From positions 1,051,920-1,115,919 of the forward strand of contig CAVYPX010000016.1 in NCBI GenBank assembly GCA_963770485.1: DNA of 64,000 bases, given 5' to 3'. Each line of letters begins with the position of its first letter. Position 1 is the stretch's first letter. The stretch is from CAVVEC01 sp963770485. Its GTDB lineage: Bacteria > Acidobacteriota > Terriglobia > Terriglobales > Acidobacteriaceae. Shown here one piece after another: positions 9,000-17,188 of the stretch. Under the pieces are notes generated by a model. That model had not been told where the DNA came from. It saw nothing but the letters and a program-made list of their open reading frames with translations, and ran no database searches. Made by a program: the position numbers and the translations under genes.

Positions 9000-9932
9000 C
9001 TACTCCACTCTTCGGCGTGGCTTGTCCGCTTCCTCCGTCAACATCACCGGAGCCGGTCCGGAAATACCACCATCCTTCCTCACGCGCCAGAAGTGCACAA
9101 TCATCAAGACGGAAGCCACGATCGGAATTCCGATGCAATGCCATATATAGGAGCGCAGCAGCGCGTTCGCATCCACGATCGAACCGCCCAAAAGTCCGAA
9201 TCGTACGTCGTTGTAAGGCGTCATGCCCAGCATTTTCCCGAAAGGACCCTCGTGGCCCAGCAGCGGCGTGGCGCGAGCCATATTCGTGCCTACGGTGACC
9301 GCCCAGAATCCCAGTTGATCGTCGGGCAGAAGGTAGCCGGTGAACGAGAGCAGGAGGGTGAACACTAGCAGCAGGACACCGATATTCCAGTTGAACTCTC
9401 GCGGTTTCTTGTATGACCCCGTCAGGAACACGCGGAACATGTGCAGCCAGACCGCAATCACCATCAGGTGAGCGGCCCAGCGATGCATGTTGCGCAGCAG
9501 CTTGCCGAAGGGAACATCATGTTCCAGATACAAGACGTCGCGGAACGCCTGAACTTTGCTGGGGTGGTAATAAAACATCAACAGAACGCCGGTGAGCGTG
9601 AGCACAATGAACAGGTAAAACGTAATTCCGCCCATGCCCCAGGTATAGCTGTAGCGCACGGCGTCACGGTTGATCTTGGCTGGATGTAGGTGAAGGAAGA
9701 CGTTGGAGAGCACACCCAACGCCCGGTTGCGCGGCGTGTCGTCGTGCTTGTGGCGGAAGATTGAAGTGTAGACCTGGGTCTTGGTCGGATCTTTCAGGCC
9801 TTCAATCTGCTCTTTGGCTTTGACTGGAATGTCGGTCCTGAGCGACTGAACGTCCTCTTTGACTCCAGCTTTCACCCGCTCCAGCAGCCCTACCCGGTTG
9901 CCGTTTTTGCCGTTTCCGTTTTCTTCAGGCAT
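9000..9932 (-). CDS. cytochrome b N-terminal subunit (b6-like)
   Basis: 310 residues. ATG 9932 is chosen because AAGAGGTG precedes it closely; an upstream ATG at 9989 lacks a ribosome site. After a 90-residue charged N-terminal extension come four helices. Haem ligands fit the cytochrome b pattern: His-x13-His in NMHRWAAHLMVIAVWLH and His-x14-His in WHCIGIPIVASVLMIVH. The Cys that binds haem c(n) in b6-type proteins is absent (TWGMGGITF at that position). Works with the Rieske protein and subunit IV in quinol oxidation. The N-terminal extension is longer than in cytochrome b6. Confidence 0.9.
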   Translation of the reverse strand: MPEENGNGKNGNRVGLLERVKAGVKEDVQSLRTDIPVKAKEQIEGLKDPTKTQVYTSIFRHKHDDTPRNRALGVLSNVFLHLHPAKINRDAVRYSYTWGMGGITFYLFIVLTLTGVLLMFYYHPSKVQAFRDVLYLEHDVPFGKLLRNMHRWAAHLMVIAVWLHMFRVFLTGSYKKPREFNWNIGVLLLVFTLLLSFTGYLLPDDQLGFWAVTVGTNMARATPLLGHEGPFGKMLGMTPYNDVRFGLLGGSIVDANALLRSYIWHCIGIPIVASVLMIVHFWRVRKDGGISGPAPVMLTEEADKPRRRVE

Positions 9933-10010
9933 TTGCACCTCTTCTGAACTTGTGACCCTCGGCTGTCCGGTCGAGCGAAGCTCGACCATTTTGCTAGCGA
10001 CACGTCAGCG

Positions 10011-11159
10011 CTACGCCGGCAAGAAAGCCCCTGGGTCATTGAACTGGGTCGGTTGGCCCTTCGGCCACTGGTAGAGGCGCGAGACATCCACCAGGATCTG
10101 GCCGTCGGGCGCGATCTGTAGATTCGCCCGGTCCATGGGCCGCGGCGCCGGGCCTTCAAAGTTAATCCCTTCACTGTCGTATCCGCTGCCGTGGCATGGG
10201 CACTTGAATTTGTTCTCGCTGGGCTTCCAGTCAGGCGTACAGCCGAGATGTGTGCAACGCGCGTAAATCACGAAGATGCGGTCGGGCGTGCGGTCCACCC
10301 AGATGCGGAACTTCTGCTGCCACTTGGTGTCCACTCCCAGGCCGTATTCCTCGGGGTAGCCGATTTTGAAACTGGTCGCCGGCTCGAACAGAGTGCGCGG
10401 CAGGAAGAAGCGGAAGAATGCGATGAACCATGCGGTGAGGAAAGCAGCCACGGCGCTCCACACCAAACGGCGGCGTTGCTGATTGACCTCATTATCTTCC
10501 GGACCAACCGCGGCCACTCCCCCGGCGGCGGCTGCCTTGGAAGTACCTACAGCAGGCGTGCCGACATATCGGGTGGACGCGCCAGTGCGGGCCACCGAAG
10601 CGGCTGCGGAAGCCGCCACTGCAGGAGCCGCGCTGGCGGCGGGACGAGAAGCCGCCGGAATCGGTGCTGCCGCCGCGGCGGGCGCTGGCGCTGGCGCAGG
10701 AGCCGCAGCCTCCGCGGGTTCTCCAAGCAAGGCTGTGATTTCGGTGTCATTGAGCGGAGGCAGACCTTTGCGCCCGCGGCGCGCCTGTTCTGCCGCGATG
10801 GCTGACTTGCTCCACTTTTTTCCCTGGGCAACCCACCTGGCCACTTCCTCGCTGATGGCGCCACCCACGGCCGCAGGTGGCGCAGGTGTCGAGGGAGCCG
10901 CGGCAGGGATTTGGGCGGAAGGAGCAGATGGCGGTGCGGCTGCTGCAGGGCTGGGCGCGGCGGCGACCGGAGCTCCATCGCCGCTCTCCCAAGGCATGGG
11001 AGCACCAGCCTTCAAAGCCTCCATGTCCGCGTCGGTGAGCAGGGGCAAACCTTTGCGTTGGCGATAGGCTTGCTCCATCCCGATGACCGAATTATTCAGC
11101 GCCTTCCGCGGCCACGGCGGAAGGTGCCCAAGCACACCTTTGGCTGACTCGTCTGCCAT
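10011..11159 (-). CDS. Rieske iron-sulfur protein with two N-terminal PCP_red-like domains
   Basis: 382 residues. Residues 12-50 and about 103-145 are two similar copies of a small helical domain (AYRQRKGLPLLTDADMEAL versus AEQARRGRKGLPPLNDTEI) resembling the PCP_red domain of light-independent protochlorophyllide reductase. They are linked by Ala/Pro-rich spacers to a membrane helix (232-252). The Rieske domain follows with C302-T-H-L-G-C307 and C320-P-C-H323-G-S-G-Y, the standard [2Fe-2S] ligands and disulfide cysteines. First gene of the bc-complex set, 78 bp before cytochrome b. The cytoplasmic extension is unusual; its role is unknown. Confidence 0.92.
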   Translation of the reverse strand: MADESAKGVLGHLPPWPRKALNNSVIGMEQAYRQRKGLPLLTDADMEALKAGAPMPWESGDGAPVAAAPSPAAAAPPSAPSAQIPAAAPSTPAPPAAVGGAISEEVARWVAQGKKWSKSAIAAEQARRGRKGLPPLNDTEITALLGEPAEAAAPAPAPAPAAAAAPIPAASRPAASAAPAVAASAAASVARTGASTRYVGTPAVGTSKAAAAGGVAAVGPEDNEVNQQRRRLVWSAVAAFLTAWFIAFFRFFLPRTLFEPATSFKIGYPEEYGLGVDTKWQQKFRIWVDRTPDRIFVIYARCTHLGCTPDWKPSENKFKCPCHGSGYDSEGINFEGPAPRPMDRANLQIAPDGQILVDVSRLYQWPKGQPTQFNDPGAFLPA

Positions 11160-11195
11160 CCGTCCTCACCCTTGGTCGAACTGCCGCAGCGATCC

Positions 11196-12215
11196 TCAGC
11201 CTGCGGCCACAGCAAGAACTTCCGCGTTGCGTTCCTTCCCTAAATCATAACCGATTGCGGATTTCACGAGGTCTGCCAGTGCCGCAATGAAAATCGGCGA
11301 ATCATTCAGGCCGGCAGTCATCTCGAACTGCTTGATCCCGAGAGCAGCAGCTTCCCGGCGAGCCTCGTGATCGATCTCTCCCAGCGTCTCCACGTGATCG
11401 GAAACAAATGAAATCGGAACCACGCAGACTTCGCACATGTCTTCGGCGGCGAGTTCACGTAGAGTTTGGCGCAGCGAGGGCTGCAGCCACTTACTGGCGC
11501 CCACTTTGCTCTGGTAGCAGAGCCGGTGATGATTCGGCCATCCTCCGCGATGCATCGCCAGTTCCACCGTCTCTTCAATTTGCCGCTGGTACGGGTCGCC
11601 TTTTTCGATCACCGCCAGGGGCACGCTGTGTGCACTGAACACAATCTCCGGCTGCTCGGGGCCGGGAAAACGCGCCAGCGCCTCGCTCACCTTCTCCACC
11701 AGCGCTTGCAAATAAAGTTCGTTGCGATAAAAACTCTCGATGCAGTGGACCGGGAGATCGTCCCGGAACAGCCGCCGCCACTCGTTGAGGCTGCTGCCGG
11801 TGGTTGTGCTCGAATAATGCGGATACAGCGGCAGCAGAACTACCTCGTCGCATTCCCCCGCTTGCAATTGAGCAATCGCTTCGCCGGTGAATGGATGCCA
11901 ATAGCGCATGGCCACGAAGCAACGGGCATCCAGGCCTGATTGCGCCAGCTTGATTTGTAGGCTGCGGGCCTGCTGCTCGGTAAAGCGGCGTATCGGCGAA
12001 CCACCTCCGATCACCGCATAGTGGTGCTGCACCTTTCGCGCGCGCGTGCTCGAAATCAGTTTGGCTAGCGGTTTACGCCCGACGCGGGCAAAGGGAAAAT
12101 CAATGATGTCGGGATCGCAGAAGAGATTAAAAAGAAAAGGTTCAATGGCCTCCAGCGTGTCGGGTCCGCCGAGCTGGAAAAGCACCACACCAATCCGCCG
12201 AGTTGAATGCGCCAT
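11196..12215 (-). CDS. hemH: ferrochelatase
   Basis: 339 residues, typical length. Inserts Fe2+ into protoporphyrin (or coproporphyrin in the monoderm-type route). N-terminal VVLFQLGGPDTLEAIEPFLFNLF and PLYPHYSSTTTGSS are family signatures; the metal-site His is in FSAHSVP and the acidic partner in the SFVSDHVETLGEIDHE segment. Located 36 bp upstream of the Rieske gene on the same strand, so haem supply appears linked to the multihaem respiratory complex. No membrane segment is seen, consistent with a soluble or peripheral enzyme. Confidence 0.95.
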   Translation of the reverse strand: MAHSTRRIGVVLFQLGGPDTLEAIEPFLFNLFCDPDIIDFPFARVGRKPLAKLISSTRARKVQHHYAVIGGGSPIRRFTEQQARSLQIKLAQSGLDARCFVAMRYWHPFTGEAIAQLQAGECDEVVLLPLYPHYSSTTTGSSLNEWRRLFRDDLPVHCIESFYRNELYLQALVEKVSEALARFPGPEQPEIVFSAHSVPLAVIEKGDPYQRQIEETVELAMHRGGWPNHHRLCYQSKVGASKWLQPSLRQTLRELAAEDMCEVCVVPISFVSDHVETLGEIDHEARREAAALGIKQFEMTAGLNDSPIFIAALADLVKSAIGYDLGKERNAEVLAVAAG

Positions 12216-12294
12216 CCCCCAGGGTCCCTTGAGAACAGAGGATGTTACTCAATCATGGGAGGTTTCGTCAACGCGGAACTGGTGATTCCAGGGC

Positions 12295-13338
12295 TCAGGT
12301 GCGCGAAGACTCGGTCGCAGATTCGATCCGGGGCGCAGATCCCATCGCCTCAATCATGGAATCCGCGAATTCCGATGTGCCTGCCGTGCCGCCGACATCG
12401 CGGGTCAACTTTTCCCGGCTGCGATAGACCTTTTCCAGCGCATTGCGAATTTTGAGCGCAGCATCGTACTCGCCAAGATGGCGAAGCATCAGCAAAGAGC
12501 AGCGAATGACCGCGGTTGGGTTGGCGATGTTCTTGCCTGCGATGTCCGGTGCGGAACCGTGAACCGCCTCGAAGATGGCGCAGTGCTCGCCGAAATTCGC
12601 GCTGGGTACCATGCCGAGCCCGCCGACAAAAGCTGCGCACAGGTCGGAAATAATGTCGCCGTAGAGGTTCTCCATCAGCAGCATGTCGTACTGGTAGGGA
12701 TTCATCACCAGTTGCATGCAGGTGTTGTCCACGATGTGCTCACCGTAAGTGATCTCGGGGTATTCCTTGGCGACATTGCGGGCACAGCGCAGGAAGAGAC
12801 CGTCGGAGAGCTTCATGATATTGGCTTTGTGAATGGCATGAATCTTCTTGCGCTTGTTTTTGCGGGCGTACTCGAAGGCGAAACGGGAGATACGGGTGCA
12901 CGCCTTCTCGGTCATGATTTTCAGGCTTTCAACCACGCCGGGGATGACTTCGTGCTCGATGCCGGAGTAAAGACCTTCGGTGTTTTCCCTCACGATGATC
13001 AGGTCGACGTCGGGATAGCGGGTCGGAATGTGCGGCAGATTGCGGATGGGGCGGAAGTTCGCGTAGAGTTCGAATTTCTTGCGCAATTCGACATTGATGC
13101 TGGCAAAGCCGCCGCCAATGGGCGTAGTCACCGGCCCCTTGAGCCCGACGCGGGTCCGTTCGATGGATTCGATCAATTCCTTCGGAATGTATTCGTGGTA
13201 CTTCTCGTAAGCCTCAGCGCCCGCAGCAAATGTTTCCCATTCAAACTTCAGACCCGTGGCCTCGAGGATGCGGACGGCTGCTCGGGTCACTTCTGGACCG
13301 ATGCCATCGCCGGGGATGAGAGTGATCTTATATGTCAT
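12295..13338 (-). CDS. NAD-type isocitrate/isopropylmalate dehydrogenase family protein
   Basis: 347 residues from ATG 13338 (MTYKITLIPGDGIGPE). An upstream GTG at 13374 lies within a short GC-rich interspersed repeat and is rejected. Signatures: substrate and metal segment YANFRPIRNLP, RENTEGLYSG, KANIMKLSDG, and the nucleotide/metal region NLYGDIISDLCAAFVGGLG, with EAVHGSAPDIAG. The SGIEHEV loop and KANIMK resemble NAD-dependent isocitrate dehydrogenase rather than LeuB. Oxidises isocitrate to 2-oxoglutarate in the TCA cycle if so. 3-Isopropylmalate or homoisocitrate cannot be fully excluded. Confidence 0.85.
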   Translation of the reverse strand: MTYKITLIPGDGIGPEVTRAAVRILEATGLKFEWETFAAGAEAYEKYHEYIPKELIESIERTRVGLKGPVTTPIGGGFASINVELRKKFELYANFRPIRNLPHIPTRYPDVDLIIVRENTEGLYSGIEHEVIPGVVESLKIMTEKACTRISRFAFEYARKNKRKKIHAIHKANIMKLSDGLFLRCARNVAKEYPEITYGEHIVDNTCMQLVMNPYQYDMLLMENLYGDIISDLCAAFVGGLGMVPSANFGEHCAIFEAVHGSAPDIAGKNIANPTAVIRCSLLMLRHLGEYDAALKIRNALEKVYRSREKLTRDVGGTAGTSEFADSMIEAMGSAPRIESATESSRT

Positions 13339-13380
13339 GTCCGGCAAAGACGCGCGAGGACGCCCGTCCTCCACAAGAAG

Positions 13381-13878
13381 CTACTGTGTTTTTGCGGCGC
13401 ACTTACCCCGAACTTCCGGCGCGTCCTTGGACTTCAGCAGGTCCTTCAGCTCGGTCATGAATTCCTGCACATCTTTAAAGTCGAGATAGACGGACGCGAA
13501 GCGCACATAAGCTACTTTGTCGTAACGGCGCAGGCGGTTCATGATCAACTCGCCGAGTTCACTAGTCTTGCGTTCCCGCTCCGGCGATTCGATTACAAAG
13601 CTCTCGGCCTCATTCACGATTTGTTCCAGCTTGCCGATGGGAACCGGACGCTTTTCGCATGCCCTCAACAGGCCGTTCAATACTTTCTGGCGATCGAATT
13701 TTTCCCGCCGTCCGTCTTTCTTGACCACCATGTAGGGAATCTCATCGATGCGCTCATAGGTGGTGAAGCGCTTGCCGCACTTCAGGCACTCGCGGCGGCG
13801 GCGGATGGATTCGGCTTCTTTGCTTTCGCGCGAATCCACCACCTTGTCATTTGCGAACCCGCAGAAAGGACACTTCAT
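13381..13878 (-). CDS. nrdR: transcriptional repressor NrdR
   Basis: 165 residues. An N-terminal zinc ribbon (MKCPFCGFANDKVVDSR with CLKCGKRF) is followed by an ATP-cone domain (YMVVKKDGRREKFDRQKVLNG). This is the complete NrdR architecture; it represses ribonucleotide reductase genes when dATP is bound. The C-terminal tail beyond about residue 150 is slightly longer than usual. It lies 42 bp upstream of the isocitrate dehydrogenase on the same strand. No nrd gene is in the window. Confidence 0.96.
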   Translation of the reverse strand: MKCPFCGFANDKVVDSRESKEAESIRRRRECLKCGKRFTTYERIDEIPYMVVKKDGRREKFDRQKVLNGLLRACEKRPVPIGKLEQIVNEAESFVIESPERERKTSELGELIMNRLRRYDKVAYVRFASVYLDFKDVQEFMTELKDLLKSKDAPEVRGKCAAKTQ

Positions 13879-14053
13879 GGCGCTTGGAGGTAACTCGATT
13901 GATTGTAGCAGGAGGGAATTGGCACTTCGCCATCAGCATTTAGCACGTAGCATTTGGCGCCTAGCCCAGGACTGATCCTACAAATTGGTTCCTGAGAAAC
14001 CCCGTTCCCTCAGGGGCTAAATACTGAGTCCTAACTGCCCGCGCTGAGCGTCG

Positions 14054-15118
14054 TCAGGCGGCCGGGGGCGAGGATGGAATTACGGCACTGCCTTCTGCCT
14101 TCTCGCTCTCTTTGGACAGCTTCCGCAATGAAAGCCGTTCTCGATGAGCGAGCGCCAAGCCGAGCGGGACTACAGAAACAAAAGTGACCAGCCAAAGCAG
14201 AATTCCGCAGCTCGCAGCCAGTTCGTGCGGAGCATCAAAAACGTGCTCCAGCGCAGCAATCGTAGCTAGTTGTGACCCACCCCCCACGCCGGGCAATTGA
14301 ATCAACGAGCCCAGCATACTGGAGCCCATCAGCAACAGGATCTGCGATACCGGGAGCCGGAGAACCTCCAGACCATAGGAATAAGCCACCTCCTGGTAGG
14401 CCAGCGCGATCAGGTACCACATGGCCACCGAAACACCGATCAACTGCAGCAGCGAAGACGCGCTGTGAATGGTATTCAGGCCGTCGCGAAACTCGCGAAT
14501 GCGCAGCGCAATTCTTTGTGCCAGATTGGAAGCCAGGTGTGAGAAGCGGCGTTCGACCCAAGCGGCCAAGCCTTCGCCGTGCCAGCTGATCACCAGTGCA
14601 CCCAGGGTTAGCGCTGCGACCAGCGCGACCAGGACGAATCCTCCGTTGCGGAAGCTCGTGTAATACAAGAGCTGCTTCGGCGCGGCCGCGAAAAAGATTG
14701 CCAGAATCAGCAGCAGAGTAAATGCCCCGACGTCGAAGATGCGCTCGATTGCCCAGACCGCTAGCTGGGAGGAAAAAGGCAGGCTTTCCTTGCGGGCGAT
14801 GAGATAGGGCCGGATCAACTCACCGGGCCGTCCCAGCAGCGCTAATCCGGTGAATCCGATCAGAGTTGGTACGATCAAACCGATGGCCGAGGCCTCGCGC
14901 CGCACCGGCCGCAGAAAGATTTTCCAGCGGATGGCCCGCATCAGGTAGGCCAGATAGATTAGTGCAATGGCGGCAAGTATGTGCAACTTGTGAACGTGAT
15001 CGGTTTGGCGCCAGAACGTCGCCCAATCGAAGTCGCGCCAGGTGCGGAATTGCGCATAAACCAGAGCCGCCAAAATGGCCGTGATCAATCCGTAGACCAG
15101 GTTACGTTTCTTGTCCAT
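14054..15118 (-). CDS. flippase-like integral membrane protein (UPF0104/LPG synthase TM family)
   Basis: 354 residues with about seven or eight membrane helices. Family motifs are RAIRWKIFL after the second helix, LLGRPGELIRPYLIARKE, and the C-terminal LPGVGGGSQLATIAALEHVF. It matches the lysylphosphatidylglycerol synthase transmembrane/YbhN family, thought to be lipid flippases. No synthetase domain is fused, so the substrate is unknown. It starts just downstream (in its own direction) of a MITE-like repeat at 15184-15328, which therefore occupies its likely upstream region. Confidence 0.85.
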   Translation of the reverse strand: MDKKRNLVYGLITAILAALVYAQFRTWRDFDWATFWRQTDHVHKLHILAAIALIYLAYLMRAIRWKIFLRPVRREASAIGLIVPTLIGFTGLALLGRPGELIRPYLIARKESLPFSSQLAVWAIERIFDVGAFTLLLILAIFFAAAPKQLLYYTSFRNGGFVLVALVAALTLGALVISWHGEGLAAWVERRFSHLASNLAQRIALRIREFRDGLNTIHSASSLLQLIGVSVAMWYLIALAYQEVAYSYGLEVLRLPVSQILLLMGSSMLGSLIQLPGVGGGSQLATIAALEHVFDAPHELAASCGILLWLVTFVSVVPLGLALAHRERLSLRKLSKESEKAEGSAVIPSSPPAA

Positions 15119-15183
15119 CTACCAGGACGCTCCACAGCCAAGGTAACCGACGTAGGCACTAGGGTCAACGCAGACTGGTCGTC

Positions 15184-15328
15184 GGTAGTGGCTCAGTTTG
15201 GTATGGAAGCGAGCCAAACGCGCGATTATTGCGTCGCAAAGAACGCGACGCTTCCGCGCGGCTCGCCCAGATCCCTCGCTGCGCAGAGAACGCTTGCTCG
15301 GGATGACAAATCAAACTGAGCCACTACC
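15184..15328 (-). mobile_element. MITE-like element, copy A (145 bp) with 8-bp target duplication
   Basis: Terminal inverted repeats GGTAGTGGCTCAGTTTG and CAAACTGAGCCACTACC, exact over 17 bases. The flanking octamer TGGTCGTC occurs at 15176-15183 and again at 15329-15336, a perfect target-site duplication. Relative to copies B and C it is inverted and lacks about 24 internal bases. No open frame is contained. An internal hairpin (GCGTCGC/GCGACGC) is shared with copy C. Confidence 0.88.
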
Positions 15329-15371
15329 TGGTCGTCTTGACCGGTCGTCTGGAAAGGAGGATTTCCCGAAT

Positions 15372-16106
15372 TTAGCGGGATGTCTCGGCCGGAACCGGCG
15401 ACGCTGCCCGCTTGACCGTTACAGGTTGCGAAGTCGAGCTTTTGTGAGGGGAAGAACTCTTCCGCAAGGCCGTCCGGCGTTCCGCAAGCTTTTTGCTGTT
15501 GAAATCGCGCACGATACGCGCCACGTAAGCCTCGGTTTCATAATAGGGCGGGACACCGTGGTACTGCTCCACGCGCTGTGGGCCAGCGTTGTAGGCGGCC
15601 AGCGCCTTGATCAAATCGAAGTTGTAGCGCTCAAGCAGCTCGCGCAGGTATTTTGTGCCGCCTTCCACGTTGGCTCTGGGATCGAATGCGTTGGCCACCC
15701 CCAACCGCGTCGCGGTCTGCGGCATCAGTTGCATCAGGCCCTGGGCTCCCTTGCGGGATACCGCCTGTGGATTAAAGCCGCTTTCCGCATGGATCACACT
15801 ATTTACGAGGTCCGGATCAAGATGGTGACGGCCACTGATGGCATCGATCACGGCGGGCAAGTTCTGCGAATTGGCAGTCGTTGTGGGCGGCGACAAGTCT
15901 GGCTCGAAGCGGTCGATTTCAGCCGTAGGAACATCCACATATCCGCTGCGATCCGGGCTCAAGTAGAGACGGGTGACGGAGCCAATAGCCTCGCGTCGCT
16001 CGTGGCGGATGGAAAAGCCGTTATGCAGGACGGCAACATCAGCTCCAACCACGGGCAGGGGGACACTGACAAATCCAAGTACGACGATTTGGATCAACCA
16101 CTTCAT
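15372..16106 (-). CDS. lytic transglycosylase (SLT domain), exported
   Basis: 244 residues from ATG 16106, chosen because it begins a signal peptide (MKWLIQIVVLGFVSVPLPVVGA); a GTG at 16166 is the alternative. Residues about 105-215 form an SLT-type lysozyme-like domain: catalytic Glu in VIHAESGFNPQAVS, GLMQLMPQTA, and AAYNAGPQRVEQYHG. It cleaves peptidoglycan in the periplasm to anhydromuropeptides. A Ser/Lys-rich tail follows. Nothing nearby suggests a secretion system, so housekeeping wall turnover is most likely. Confidence 0.9.
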   Translation of the reverse strand: MKWLIQIVVLGFVSVPLPVVGADVAVLHNGFSIRHERREAIGSVTRLYLSPDRSGYVDVPTAEIDRFEPDLSPPTTTANSQNLPAVIDAISGRHHLDPDLVNSVIHAESGFNPQAVSRKGAQGLMQLMPQTATRLGVANAFDPRANVEGGTKYLRELLERYNFDLIKALAAYNAGPQRVEQYHGVPPYYETEAYVARIVRDFNSKKLAERRTALRKSSSPHKSSTSQPVTVKRAASPVPAETSR

Positions 16107-16184
16107 GCGACAAATGAACGATCTGACAGGCGGAACTTGCACCTCTGGGCATGCTCCCACCCGCACCCAAGGTTCTCCACCCTG

Positions 16185-17039
16185 CTAAACGCCGACGCGG
16201 GAGCCCAGTGCCTGCTCAATCGCAGCGGCTACTCCGCTCTGGTCGTTGGGAAGGGTCACCGCCCAGCCCTTTGCCTTCAATTCTTCCGATGCATTTCCCA
16301 TGATAAACGGCAGCCCGGCGAAGGCAAGCATCTCAATATCGTTGTAGTTATCACCAATGGCCATGACCTGTTCGCGGGAGAAGCCCCGGTATTTGGCCCA
16401 GCGTTCGAGAGCGTGGCCCTTGGAACACCCGTGATTAAGCACATCAACAATCGAGAGGTCGCGTAGAGGATATTCCGTGCGCAGAACCGTAATGTCTTTT
16501 TCCAATCCGCTTGATTGGATCGCCGCCAGGGCTTGATGCATGCGGGGAATCTTGCCGCAAAACATGGCTTGCACGGGGTCGGTGGTAAGAGAGTCTTCCA
16601 GCGGGATGACGAAATCAATATATTGCAGGTTCTTCTCCAGCCAGCGCTGAATGCTGGCGTTTAACTCGTTCATACGTTCAAGCACCACCGCGCCTTTACT
16701 CTCCGTGTCGAAGGTCAAGACCGTATTGCCGCGGAATTCGCGCATCGCAATACAAAGCTCACGGCAGGTCCCGGCGGGAAGCAGATCGCGGTGGAAAGTT
16801 TCGCCGGAAAGGGAGCGAGTGATCGCGCCGTTGGAACTGATCAGCCAGAAATCGAATCCAAGCTGCTGCGCAATGGGAAGGGCAAACGTGTGCCGCCGCC
16901 CAGTTACCAGCAGGACCTCCACGCCCTCCTGGTGGGCGCGGCGCAAGGCAGTCAGATCAGCCTCGGAAATCTGAAATTGAGGATTGAGCAGGGTGCCGTC
17001 AATATCGGCGGCCAGCAGGCGAATGGGAGGTCTCACCAT
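16185..17039 (-). CDS. Cof-type HAD-IIB phosphatase
   Basis: 284 residues. Motif I DIDGTLL (residues 11-17) gives the nucleophile Asp and the acid/base Asp; motif II is in LLVTGRR; motif III Lys lies in NHGCSKGHALERW; motif IV is GDNYNDIEMLAFAG. The C2B cap sits between motifs II and III. Members dephosphorylate sugar phosphates, flavin or nucleotide intermediates; the substrate cannot be assigned. Ends 78 bp before the transglycosylase start on the same strand and is divergent from the TPR gene. Confidence 0.9.
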   Translation of the reverse strand: MVRPPIRLLAADIDGTLLNPQFQISEADLTALRRAHQEGVEVLLVTGRRHTFALPIAQQLGFDFWLISSNGAITRSLSGETFHRDLLPAGTCRELCIAMREFRGNTVLTFDTESKGAVVLERMNELNASIQRWLEKNLQYIDFVIPLEDSLTTDPVQAMFCGKIPRMHQALAAIQSSGLEKDITVLRTEYPLRDLSIVDVLNHGCSKGHALERWAKYRGFSREQVMAIGDNYNDIEMLAFAGLPFIMGNASEELKAKGWAVTLPNDQSGVAAAIEQALGSRVGV

Positions 17040-17188
17040 TTGTCATTCTAGCATCGAGGCCCTCGGGGTCCGGTCAGATTTCGTTGCTGAATACTGCAAT
17101 CGCTTTTTTCGGGTCCTGCGAATGGTATCGCGCCCTGAGATTGGCACCCGAAACCGGGGGCTCGCCCATGCTATAGTCCGATCACAGC

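Noticed and set aside
12478..13893. Open frame of 471 codons on the plus strand opposite nrdR and the isocitrate dehydrogenase
   Set aside because: It is antisense to two clearly conserved genes, contains no family motif and spans an intergenic gap; long antisense frames are common with this codon use.
15198..16466. 422-codon plus-strand frame opposite the transglycosylase and HAD genes
   Set aside because: Antisense to two recognised genes and begins inside a MITE-like repeat.
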